DNA from: Romanomermis culicivorax
Lineage: Eukaryota > Nematoda > Enoplea > Mermithida > Mermithidae
Reading direction: 5' to 3'
Assembly: GCA_963922205.1 (NCBI GenBank)
Contig: CAWUHX010000071.1
Span: 186,001 to 250,000, forward strand
DNA length: 64,000 nt
The translations under genes were made by a program, and so were the position numbers. A model generated the notes under the pieces. That model did not search any database and had not been told where the DNA came from. It saw only the letters and a program-made list of their open reading frames with translations. Of this stretch, positions 12,820 to 25,100 are shown piece by piece (the stretch's first letter is position 1; every line of letters begins with the position of its first letter).

Positions 12820-13045
12820 GGTATTAGTAGTGTTAGAAATATAGTGACAGTAGCACTAGTAGTAGTAGTATTAGTAGCAGTAGTAATAGTAGTTAGGTAA
12901 GTAGCAGTAGTAGTAATAGTAGTTGGGTTAGTAGCAGTGGTAGCAGTGTTAGGAGTAGTAGTAGTTGTAGTAGAAGTTGTAGTAGCAGTAGTAGCAGTAG
13001 CAGTGGTAGTAGTACTGATAGTAGTGGTAGTAGTAGTTTCCCCTG
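12820..13045. repeat. GTA/GCA trinucleotide microsatellite
   Basis: About 220 bp of imperfect GTAGTAGTA and GTAGCAGTA units. It accounts for the Leu-rich frame seen on the minus strand, which is not a protein. A smaller relic lies near 13432-13470. Confidence 0.9.
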
Positions 13046-13178
13046 TCTTAAAACTCCGTCGAAAATGCTCCGAAATTCTTCTTTGATGGGCTTATTCGAA
13101 GATCTAAGAAAAATTAAAAATCCGTGCAATAGTTTTCTGGCAGAACATCAAATCCCATTGAACGAGCTTAGAATGAAC

Positions 13179-13312
13179 CAGGTTTTTTAGCACAAGTATT
13201 ATTAGCACAGCCGCTATCTTTCCTGAATTTGTATTACTTTTTCTTAGCACGAATAAGATTTTCATTAGCACAGGCACAACTTCATTAGCACTGTGCTAAA
13301 AACATCCTTGAA
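13179..13312. repeat. Short TIR element with TTTTTTAGCAC ends
   Basis: Starts CCAGGTTTTTTAGCAC and ends GTGCTAAAAACATCC, with internal TTAGCAC repeats. The termini resemble the CAGGGTTTTTTCGCAC element at 62221-63048, suggesting a small hAT-like MITE. No target duplication identified. Confidence 0.45.
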
Positions 13313-14145
13313 TGAACGCCTGACGGTAAATTTAGAAAAGTCGAAAATTTTTCGTATCCAGATTTTGTATAATCAAAAGAAAAATATTTTTGACGTGCTT
13401 TGTTCCTTCATGCTTCTGAAATACTAATTAAAGTAGTAAAAGAAGTAGTAGTATATATAGTATATATACATCAGATATAAATGCCATGTTGACATTTTGA
13501 CCTTTGTTTATTGATTCGATTCACCACAGAACGAAAACATCTTGTAAAGTTTTCCCAAAACAAAATGGAAGCCGAATACCACTGACGGTCAATGATCCAA
13601 ATTTCATTCGATAAAATACACGTATGTAATTATATTGTCGAATGCAGTGATTGATTTTGGATTCGCAAGATTGTGCTTGAAGATCAACCGTTTTTGGTAA
13701 ATTTATTTCATTATTGACGACTGCTGCACTACATCGATGTTTTCAATTTTCCCGGCTTTGCTGAATAATGCATCAATGAATAATGAATGAGTCCAGCAGA
13801 TTAAATGTCTCATCTTCTGGGAACTAACTTTATCCGATATATCTCCAGAGGACGACGAACCAAAACCGTAATTCAGTGCGTTTTTCCACTCAGTGCGGAG
13901 TAAAGTTATTAATGATCATTTCCTGCAACATACTCTATTTGGGGTTAGATTTATTTGATGGATAGAAATAAATGCTCCTGATTACTTTTATACGGATTTC
14001 TTTCCACGTTCAAATGACATAAAGTCCCCACGCACACATTCACTCAAAATAGACCTCATTCGGCTATCTATGCATCTTACCAATTAACATGCTTTATGTC
14101 GCTACCTAATTTTTAAAAAACCTACAACAAATGTAAGCAGTGTCA

Positions 14146-14445
14146 TTATGTCCGTCCATGCGTGTGTTCCATCATTTCTATTTTCACTTCTCTACCACCT
14201 TTAGATAACAAATTGTATACCCTCGCTTTCATCCCAGTCCTAGGCTTCTTAGAAGAAAAATATCCTCCTGAAAATGCTTCTAGTCTCACAAGCCTACATG
14301 TTATACTGTAATTTCCAAATTTATTTCTTTGTAAGCCGCCATCTTCCTCTGCATTTGGTTGGAGACGACTTATCGAATTTGAATGATTTTTTATGACTTC
14401 CGTAATGTTGAAAGAGTCTGTTTTTTCATCAGCACTAGCGCTCAA
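14146..14445 (-). other. Unassigned open frame, possible exon
   Basis: A 99-residue frame, polar and compositionally protein-like (FNITEVIKNHSNS, AEEDGGLQRNKFGNYS, SSKKPRTGMKAR). I do not recognise a family. An overlapping plus-strand frame (14383-14697) is also open. With no neighbouring exons in phase, it could be chance or a remnant. Kept only as a place to look with transcript data. Confidence 0.2.
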
Positions 14446-16218
14446 AATTTATCGGCTTCATTTGCTAATACGATGAAAATTTTTCACTTCAATGACTACC
14501 GTAGTTTAGTTCCTAAAAAATATAGAAATTATCGTCGTCGTGTTAGGAATTGTTTTTGTGTCACATCTCTTACTTTTCAAAAATTTCTTGGGAAAATAGT
14601 CATCGGCAAGATACTAATTTTCTTAAATGATGGATATGTTGAACAACTCGTGAAAAATCCTCCCAATCAACAACCGTTACATTTCTCAAGACACTAATAA
14701 TCAATTGAAATATTCTTCTGTCAGTAATTATTTTTTACATCTCTTTTCTGGGCCGTAGTAAACTGTAGTCGTCTACTATTATGCATAGTTCGTACTCTCT
14801 ACTTTCACGAAATAACAAACTTTCCAGATGGCAAAACCGTTGTTTTTTGTGCAGAAATAGTGATTTAAGAGTATAAATCTAATTAATCAGATCACAACGA
14901 GCCGCTGGTGTTCGATCGATTTATCGCTAATTATAGACATATGCATATTTATTTAGCTCGAATCATTACACAAATGAATTTCATTGTCTTTGAGTGTTAT
15001 CATGTATGCCCCTCGAGCTGAACTAATTTAACCCTTTTAACATGCGTGCTCTTTTTTATAGTTTTGAAAAATTATAGGTCATATTTGTCAATCACATTGT
15101 ACAAAGACAATCGATAAATCGATACCATCTGAAGTGCAATTTTCTTTCCTACTGCAGTTTACAGTTACATCATAATCATGAGCAGTGGAAACTGTTTTTC
15201 TTAGCAGTTCCTTTCACTTAAGCTCGGAACTGTAAAGTCAAGTTCGACCAAATGGTTTTTCATACTGTGATTTGTATCAAGGAAGCTATGAAGTTTTTCT
15301 TCTTAATAGGTTACTAAAACTAGCCTAAAATTTCTTCATTCGAGTACACAAAAGATGTTGTTCTTGGAATACTTGGAATAATATCGATTCCCAAAATTTT
15401 TATTTGGACAAATCAGCCAATCTCCCAGGCATACTGTCATGTAATGGGCTTAATGCGTATTAATCTACATTTCTTCTGCTCCACATTTTGTCATACTTCT
15501 ATCTTACCATCAGCTGCAAGCGGAATTGTTTTTTTGAGTAAAATTTCTTGAAGTGTGAAGTTTGGTATGATAATAGAAAGTTCTTTAGGGCCTGGATAGT
15601 ATCTTCTTTTGAAAAGATCCAGGTTCATATATTATGAATGGAAAAGTTTTAACGCTTGCCTCCGTCGTGGAAAAGTGGAACACCGAGGATGCTGACTATA
15701 TCAATCTTTTTGAGCTGCTATAAATTATTGTATCTTCTACTGAAAGCATCATTCACTCAGTTTTCCACTCGCTAAGTACTTAAGCTGAAAATAAGTACTT
15801 AAGCTGAAAATTGAATCAAAAGCACAATAAAAGATATTGAATATTTTTGTTCTATAGTAGATTTTAGTCCTATATCAACTAGGCTTGTTACAAAAAATGT
15901 CCAGGGTCTTCTGTAGCAAATTACGTAAAATGAGAACGCTAAAAGCGGTATTTGGAAAATAATTATCTCCGAGTATGTACAATCACAGCCCCATTAATAA
16001 GCTGATAAATTTTCAATGACTAACCATGACATCACGCACGATTTTTGTTCAACGACTGACTTGCTCTATATGAGGCTGTTAGCAATGCTACTCAAGCAAC
16101 TTTTATACATCTATCATTGTGGTATAAAGTGTATAAATTTTTACTGAAGTTCTCCCATCACATGGGCCTGTATACCAGTCACACCTTGGATGCTCCGTTT
16201 TCGCAATGAAAAGTCTTT

Positions 16219-16706
16219 AGCCCCTGCTATATTTCACCGGTCGGGGCCGGCCGGCGCCAGGAGATTCTATTGCCGGCTGGCGCAACAAAATTTTTGCTGC
16301 TATACTTCAGCCGGCGCTGTCCGGCAAGTGGAAGATTGCAATTGAATTTTCTTCTCATAATGATAAAATTTTTGTGATTTTTACTATTATCATCATGTTT
16401 ATAATTCCGATCTTTTTCTAAATGTTTCGATGCAAAAATTGAGAATTTTTCGGAAGTTTTTTTTGAAAATGTTCAAAAAACAAAATAATTTAAGATTTTG
16501 ATATAAAAATTTGTTTTTTTGGTCAGGATCTCCTCAATTATAGTCAAAATCAAGTCTAGTGATCATTATTTTTTGCTTCCTATGCTATAACATTAGCGCT
16601 GGCTAGCACCGGTTCAGAAAATTTCGATTGAGTTGAAATTGCCAAACCGGCGCCGGTACTAAGCTGCTATTCTACTTTCACAGCCGGCCGTCGCAGTATA
16701 GCTGGG
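16219..16706. repeat. Foldback element with GCCGGC-rich termini
   Basis: Left end has CTGCTATATTTCACCGG then GGGGCCGGCCGGCGCC and CAGCCGGCGCTGTCCGGC; right end has GCCGGCGCCGGTAC... and CAGCCGGCCGTCGCAG then TATAGCTGGGCC. The two ends are imperfect inverted repeats around an AT-rich centre. No coding content. Confidence 0.6.
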
Positions 16707-18560
16707 CCTTTATAAACAGAAATTGGAGTCTCAAATTTTCTTTGAAATATTGATGTCTAAGCGAGTAGGATGTAGATGTTACAACTACCGAAATAATTTG
16801 CTAAATCTTTCATTTTACGTGAAATTAAGTGAGTGTCGTGGCTCGAAATATGAATGAGAAAAAGGTTTGAAATGGAAATGAAAAGAGTAAAAAGCTACTG
16901 TAAAAAAATAAAAAAAATAAAATGAAGCCACTCATAAAAACAACAGGAATAGTGGCATAAGCTGAAAAATGATACAAAGTGGGAAGTGAGATATTTATTC
17001 GAAACATTGGTCATTTGATGTTGTACTTACCTGAATTACCTTAAACACTGATCAAATTTTCTCACAGTCTAAGGTCTATTCGGTACTTCAGTCTCGACCG
17101 AGACTCCAATTGTCTGGGCTTTTTTCTAGCTTTTTTATGATTTTCACCGGAATGTCCACTTCTCTCAAATTGTCACCAATGCACAACTTTACAACTCTTT
17201 ATATGAATGCGTTATCACGTAACATTTATCCATTTCTTTTCGAATTTGGTGTGGATGGCGAGACTTAAGTTTTCTCCACAAATCTTGACTAAGATATTTC
17301 TTTTATGTGATTTTAGGTCCTAAAAGTGAAGTTCTCTGCATCCTCAACTATTCACTTTATTCCAATACACGAAAATGTTAAATTCCCATTTTATAGAGAA
17401 CTCATCATCGATTTCAGCCGCGCGACATGTATGGAGTATTACACAATGTGCTTCGAAGTACCTCTACGCTGATCTGTAAATGGAATTCTCATCAGTAATA
17501 AAGTAATTGATGAATGTTTCGATAGGTTTTCACATGCACTCACATCAACTTACATATTCAATTATATTCAGGTGTTCGTGTGATAGAGCAGTGGTTAGCT
17601 GAAGTCTAATAATATTACACGAGACGTTTCTACCCGTTGATCGTTAATATTACACTCACGAAGGGAGGTTACCAGATGTGAAATCTGAAATGGCACATGA
17701 TATAGCGCATAGTACATTCGATAGATAAAAGCAAGTCGACTAATGTTACACAAACCGTTTTCCCCGTGGACTCTCTTTACACAGAAATTTGTATAAATAC
17801 GCAGAGTAGAAAGTTCGCCTATAATTTATCAGAGGAACAACAACAGATATAAGCATTGTTACAGGGCGAGCCAATATCGAAGAAGTGTGTACCTTATTTG
17901 ATTTAAGACATGACTTTAGACTGCTACGGAATTATAACTTTTCGAACTTAATCGAAGTTCCGAATTCTATATTACATAAAATATTAGAAACAGAAGTTAG
18001 TCACAAGAGCATTGTTGCAGTTTTCAAGATGATCTGTCGAATGCATGTTATGCGATTAAATATGGTTCAGCAGTTGCTGAGATCGAATGTTGGCAAAGTT
18101 GTCATATTTTGCAATATTTAAGCAAATTTCAGTTTAAAGAAGGTCCACAAGGAAAATTATTAGCGTAACATTCCTCAGGTTGTTATAGGCCATCGAATAC
18201 ACTATAACACGTATTATTTTAGAATTAACGTCAGATTGTCAGATTTAGATACTCGAATGTTTGGCATTAGCGTAATCAATCCTGGTCGGACTTCAATACA
18301 AATATCGTTTCGCGAAAATTTAATGTATAAGATCACGTATAAGATCAATAAGATTTCAGTACAAGCAAGTCTAATGAGCCAAAAGCTTCATTGTTTTACA
18401 GTTCTCACACCGTGAGGGAGGATTTACACCTTTTCGTGAAAGCTATCTATCCTTGTACTTCGTTATTGTAAAAAAGGCTGTGTGACTGTAGCTGGTGATG
18501 AATTAACCCCATCCTGATCTTGCCAGCCACCTTTGCGTGAGCTGAAATTGACCTATGCAC
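16707..18560. other. Upstream region of the receptor gene; no gene seen
   Basis: Contains a TATA-like GTATAAATAC at about 17790-17799, some 790 bases before the receptor ATG, which may mark a promoter or a 5' exon but is unsupported otherwise. A fragment of the ACACTATAACACG repeat family lies at about 18140-18235. The 17885-18121 open frame has no recognisable similarity. Confidence 0.35.
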
Positions 18561-18570
18561 AATAATGAAA

Positions 18571-18582
18571 TATTATTTCAGC
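18571..18582 (+). promoter_or_regulatory. Splice acceptor directly before the receptor ATG (cis or spliced-leader)
   Basis: TATTATTTCAG ends at 18581, one base before ATG at 18583. A consensus acceptor so close to the first codon, with an in-frame stop further upstream, fits either a noncoding 5' exon or trans-splicing of a leader as in nematodes. Sequence alone cannot separate them. Confidence 0.5.
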
Positions 18583-19124
18583 ATGATTCTACAGCATTCT
18601 AACAATTTGTCAATCGACGACGAATTTTCTTGCCGGACGCAGCATCCATGTTTTAGAGAAATTTTTGGCACCCGATGCGGGCAAATTCATAATTTGCATA
18701 CATTTAACGCAAATTTGTTCGAAATTTTAGAGTCCGAAGGTTGTAATTGCTCCACTGTACAAAATGATAATAATTTGGATAATTTGATATGCGAAATACC
18801 GCAAATCGTACGACATTCGTGGTGGACGCAAATTTTTTACTACGCCATGTTTTTGACCATCATAATTTTGTCAATAGGTGGCAACGCCCTGGTCATTTGG
18901 ATTATTTTAGCCCACAAAAACATGAGGACGGTCACTAATTATTTCTTAATTAATTTGTCATTAGCGGACGCTAGCATAGCGTTATTTAACGTATGTTTCA
19001 CTTTTACGTACAATTTGTATTATCAGTGGTGGTTCGGGTCGAATTACTGTATATTCAATAATTTCATGTCCGTCGTGCCAACTTGCGCCAGTGTATTTAC
19101 GCTGATGTCAATCAGCCTGGATAG
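18583..19124 (+). CDS. Receptor exon 1: N-terminus to TM3
   Basis: Ends within the Arg codon of the DRY motif (AG|GTAAAA), a conserved kind of GPCR splice position. Joining to 21704 gives DRYFALVRP. The exon is long and uninterrupted; the next intron is 2.6 kb and contains only repeats and chance frames. Confidence 0.92.
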
Positions 19125-22100
19125 GTAAAAATCAAAAGTTATAGTATGAACTATAAAATGATTTTCTTAAAATACTTGCGAAATCATAAAATTCGAAAAC
19201 GATTGCGATACCGTTATTCTCGGTTAAACTGAATATTCAGTCCAATCGTCTAATCATCGACAGGCTTTGAGTAAAAAATTTCAACAATCCTGCGTTATTT
19301 AGTAAGAAAGTTTCTCTTGCCTTATGTTCGGGGTGGTCCACGAAAAACCGGTCTGCCAAAAAGTGATACCTTACAATAAACAGAGCAGATCTGAAGATTC
19401 GGTCTTTTGAGTTCGATAAAAAAATTACTATAGTATCGTATCTCAAAATTTCATTCATGGTGAAAATCTCAGACTGATTGGCATAGATTAGGACAGAATC
19501 ACTCATTTTTGTGGTTTTTCATGAAATATTTTTGATGGAATCTAGAAAAATCAAAAAATTCAACGAAAAATACTGCTTTAGACTAAATTTCCGAAGGAAA
19601 AATGCTCGACGAGATTCCAATCTGTGAAAATTTGATTTCGATTAGCTATAAAACCAATTTGAAATCGTTCTGCAGCTGTCAATCAAAGAAGTATTGAAGA
19701 TTTTAGAAAATTTCGAATTTTCTTGGAAACACGATTATCAATTCAATCACTGTAGCTCAGAAAGCGGAAGTTCATTGTTCAGTCTGTTCAGTTTTTATTT
19801 GTGTTAAAGCATTTTTAAAGTGAAAATACATTATAATAGCCGCGCATAGCTGATTAGTTAGTTTTGAAAAAATGATGTGAAAAATTTTTATCAAAAAGTA
19901 GTGGTTTACTAAGAAAAAGTATAGCTCGCTCACCCTCACAACGTCAGATCATGCAGTACTTGTACTGTAAGTGTATGGTCTCTATTATTATAAAATTTGT
20001 ACGGAGTGGAAAATGACAAAAAATAGTACGGTCGTCAAAATCGCTTACACCATGCTTTAACCATAAACTTTTTCACTCAAAAAAATTAAAATTAGTCAAA
20101 TATGGTCACAAAAATTTACAGTCCTATGTGACCCGTGATTTAGCAGTAAATCGTAAAATCATGAAGAAGTAATTCTTTCTCAGTTCAGGTATAAAAAAAT
20201 TTTCGAAATCATCTTGCTGAAAAATTCTGCATTGTTTAATTCTTAAATTGAAAACAGATGAAGGTGGAAGTTATCAAAAACGCTCTAAAATGTTCTTAAC
20301 ATCGCGAAATTCATGTTAACGATAGATCATTTATTTTTTGTTTGTTTATTTTTTATTCGGTTCCAGTTTATACGACTTTCTTCAACTGAAATTAATGTTC
20401 CTTCAAACACACTGATACGTGATATTAATCCTATAATGCACTTTTTTGATTTCCACGTTTTATCCCTGCATACTGCTGGTATCTTGAACCAGTTATCAAA
20501 GAAATTTAGGTCATAACAAAAGTCGGTTTTTTAGATCATTAGCATAGAAGAAAATCAGACTTTAATTGGCAATTTGTTTTTGCAATACGTTTGCTTTTGG
20601 TAAATATATATCTGTGGAAAGAGCGGGAGGAGAAAATCGATTAATAGCAGTATATTATGGTGGTTTTCTATCAAGCATGCGATTTTTCGGTCCCCACGCA
20701 AAAAATGGTTTTGATGGTAATTCTATGTTATAAGACAGTAATAGCGTTAGTTACAGTAATCACCATTTCGAGACAAAATGGTCGTAAAATTTATTATTCT
20801 AGGATGTCGTGCGCCAACCGACATCATGCTATAGAAGCTGACTTTTCAGCTGAAAACGTTGAAAAATGTGGAAATGTAGGATAACACAAGTAGCTAACTG
20901 ATTTTGGGACAGTCTTCCACCTAATTACAGTATACTTGAAGTACGAGCCTCAAACCCCGGATTCATCTAATAACTAACCTTTCTAATGTAAATTCTTAAC
21001 TGATACAATTTATGTAGTCTATTTGTGAAAAGAACTTCTGAATTCTTAGAATTATCGAGAACAATTCAAATTCATACAGATTTTACAATAGAATTTTTCG
21101 TTTTTTTAAATCTGGCAAACAGTATAGCTGCTAGACTAACAATTTTTCCGTTGAGTATGATCTATGGTTTAGCAGAAAATAGAAATATTAAACTTACAAT
21201 ATCTGGTTCGGATTTGAGTGTTGTTGCACTGATCATTCTTCCTCTGAACTGGTTTTACACGAAAATTTGTATGAGCACATGATGCGATAAAACATGCATT
21301 CGATAGACTTTTTTGAAAATTACACAAATGCTCGTCATTCAATTAACAGCAATCTAATAACTGTTGAGTTGCACATATTTGAAATGTTGTACACTTTGAA
21401 AGTCTTTAGTTCCAAACATTAAATCAATGTCGCGAGACAGTCTACTTTTTTCATGAACTGGGACGCGAATGCGGAGAGGTAGATGTTTAAGAAGACTATC
21501 ATAATGATTGACAGATTTCACCGAGCGTTCGGTTACATCAGATAGAAAATCTTGTTTATAAAACTAGGGAATTCGAACAGAATTCAAGTTTTCGACCGAA
21601 AATTCATAGCAACATAAATAAGCTGCATATAGCCTAAATACTCAAAGAAAGCAAGTTTCAAAGCAATGACAGCATTTCAACTACGACGGTATTCTATTTG
21701 CAGGTATTTTGCCTTAGTTCGGCCTTTAAAGAGGCACATTTCGAGGAAGAAAACCTTGGCCATCATATGCCTAATCTGGATTTTTGCCTGTATGTGCGGT
21801 TTGCCCATGCTTTTGTGTTCCTACACCAAAAGCTTCTACTTTCCGAACGGTCACATCACAGTGGTTTGTTTTTCGGATAACTACCCGGACGGCGACAATC
21901 ATACAAGTGTCCTGTTATCAAGGTGCAGTAAGATTTTTAAGAGTATTACATATAAGTACGATGCGATTCCTCTCCTTCTCGAGGCTCTTGAATCGATAAG
22001 TTCATGAAGTAATAACATAATCTGGAAACTGGAAAATTTTCATTGCGAGCAGTATAGTTGATTGAGTTCAAAATTTTTCGAATTTTGAAGAAATAGTTGC

Positions 22101-25100
22101 AGAGTAATTTAATTCGAATTTTAATTTTGATAGAAAAGTAAATCGAATCAAAATTTTGACGTTGAACTATAAGTTCCATAGGGTTTTCAGATTTTATACT
22201 CATTCCGCATGAAAATTTTGAGTCTCGATGTCACGTCGATTTTTTCTAAATTATGAGTGTAGTTCATGGCCTTGTCAACTCGATGCCTATTGGTTTTTAG
22301 GATTTTACGATTACTTGACCCCAAAATTACGTTGTCTAACACTGCATCTGGTAGCCTTCAAATTCTCAAATACAGACTCAAACATTTAATCTTCGGAGTC
22401 GGGAACAAAAAAACAGTTGAATTAAAAACGAATGGAAACAAAACAATGAACGAAAAGTGAAAAAATTATCGCAATTTTCAGCTACAACTATATGCTAACG
22501 TTTGTCACTTACTTACTCCCGTTGACCGTACTTTCCGTCGCCTACGCTAGGATCGGATTCGTATTGTGGGGTAGTCAGCAGATCGGCGAAAATCGTCATG
22601 TGCAAAATATCAGGGCAAAAAGGAAGGTTAGATCTTCAGTGTTGTCTGCAGAAACATGGTTTAAATGCCTCGAAAGTCACATGTGATCTATATGTCTTCC
22701 GTCGACTATCTGGGTGTATATACTTACAGGCTGGAAGGATCGCGTCTGAAAGTGGGATACCTGATCTCAGACGCTAAGTGGCATTACGTAATGCATTAGT
22801 CTACAATGGATGAATTGTCTGTTCAAAATTTCAGTACTTTCCTACTTCATTAATTAGTTCAGCAATTCATAGAACAGTGATGGTAGTTTCAGTTTTTCAA
22901 ATGCTCAACAGTCCATGGTTTAGAAAATATTATTGTACCAGATTTTTTCACGTAAGTGTAAATCATTAAAAGATAGATTAATTTATTCCACTTACACATA
23001 CGAGTATTTCATTGATGTTCCAAAAAAGTTTTTGACGTCAACTACGAGACATTGTTTCATCAATAAATTTGTTATGCATGTAAATTGAAAAAAAAAACAA
23101 TAAAATAAATGCCGCCCCCAAAGTTGTTAACACAATGTTTTTACTGTATAATTTTTTACTCAAAAAATAGTATGGGCTACTTGAGTAGACTAACAATTGC
23201 AGTCATATGCGACACATGGTATAGCAAGACATTATAAAAATATGAAACTGTAATTGCTTTCCACTCTTATAGTATATATCTCGGCATCCCACGAAACTTT
23301 TCTTCTGATGCAGAAATCATCGATGCCTTGCTCAGTTCTCTCCAAGCCTTCTACGGTCATTTATCCTTCTTGATTCACAACTATAGTTGATCAAACGTCG
23401 CCATATTCCCTGATATTTTTCCAGGTCGTGAAAATGATGATGGTAGTCGTGATCATCTTTTTGATCTGTTGGCTCCCTTATCACTTATATTTTTCGGTTT
23501 TCTCGAAAATTTTGTCCAAACACGAAGACATTTACACGCCTATACATTTGTACGTCAACATCTATTGGTTGGCCATGTCATCGACCATCGTTAATCCGTT
23601 CGTTTATTGCTACATGAACAAAAGGTAGATGATTCTTATTTCTACAAAACTCGATACATTCTGGGACTGACCATGTAGTATTTTTCATTTCAAGTCGTTT
23701 GGAGAGAGAAAGGTTCATTTCTGAGTCTAGTCCAAGAACCAAATTGTTGCTCCAAGAAAACCCTAATCATTTTGAAATCATTTTGGAATATGCCAATGAC
23801 TCCTTTACTTTCACTTTTTCAGGTTCAGGATGGGCTTCAAATGTGCGTTGAGATTTTTGCCGTGTGTTTCGTTCGACCCTGTGGAATACATGTCCGTCAA
23901 CAAAGAGAAGAAGAGCGCCGAAATCACTAATCAATGCACGCGCTCGATGTCTTTGAGGAGTCGGTAGGCTATATAAACTGGAAGCATTGACATAATCTTC
24001 AACAAATTTTTCAACAAAATATTATACAATAAAAGGTTATGTAAATGATTTTCAAGTCACTGTATTTTCTGTCATTTTAAAAGAATTTTATAAAGCCAGA
24101 TTGCAATTAGTTCCGTAATTTCTGCGATAGTCTTTAATTGCATGACATCAGTATCATTCCAACTCCTATAATAGAATGCATTTCCCACTCAAATCAGTTG
24201 CATTTAATTCATTAGTGTGTCTCAAAAAAGTATTCCGAAATTATGAATTCGGATACATGATTGTTTTTTCGACTCGATTCTTTGAAATCATTTCCAGGTT
24301 GAATAATTTATAACAAAAATCTCAAATCCAGTGCTGTTCGGCATTTAGACGTTTTTCGTGACAAATCTTGAATAGTTTAATTTCTTCAACCAATTTTTCG
24401 GTATCTGATAGAACACGGTAAAAGTAAGGTGTGGAAGTGCGTATGAAAGACAAAAGCAAGTGGTTCAAGTTGTAAAAGCAAACAAGAAAATATAAGTGAA
24501 GCTGATAAGTATAATGTATTCTGCCAGGAACTATATAGACACCGATGAGAATATTGAATTCCGTCAAGAAAATTTCAGTTGAACTAAAATTCTATTCTTG
24601 ATCAGATAGCCAAATTTTTCGTATGAATATTTCGACAAGCGAGCCAGCTTCTAGAAAGTGTAGTTTAGTAATTACTACGAACTAAAGTTAGTTGATACCT
24701 TGCAATAAATCCGTTTATTCCGGGGATACCTCGAGAATAACTTTATTTTTATATTTTTTACATAAAAAGTGGACATGTGGGATGTCTACAACAAGAAACC
24801 TCAATCTTCCGCCAAAAAACTTGTTTATGAGAGCCAACTGTTCTTGCTGTTTAAGTTCGGCTTTTGGGAAATTAATTTTTTTGGGCAGTAACAAAAATTT
24901 GTCTGTTACTTAGAAAAAATTGAAAAATGCTGAATTCCTTAAATTGACGACTTGAGAGCAGAAAGGGAGGCTTAATAAGAAAAATTTTTATGTTCTGCTT
25001 AGAACATATTTCTCAACTTACAACCAAAAAAAACTTTCAACCACTCCTTGATTATTTTGGATAAAAAAATTGAGAAATTATTTACTATTGTATATTTATT

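Noticed and set aside
12893-13129. Leu-rich hydrophobic protein
   Set aside because: Translation of a GTA/GCA microsatellite.
23965-23967. Stop codon as the true end of the receptor
   Set aside because: Not excluded, but the phase-matched exon at 26774-27077 with a Ser/Pro-rich tail is the better full-length model; noted as a possible isoform.
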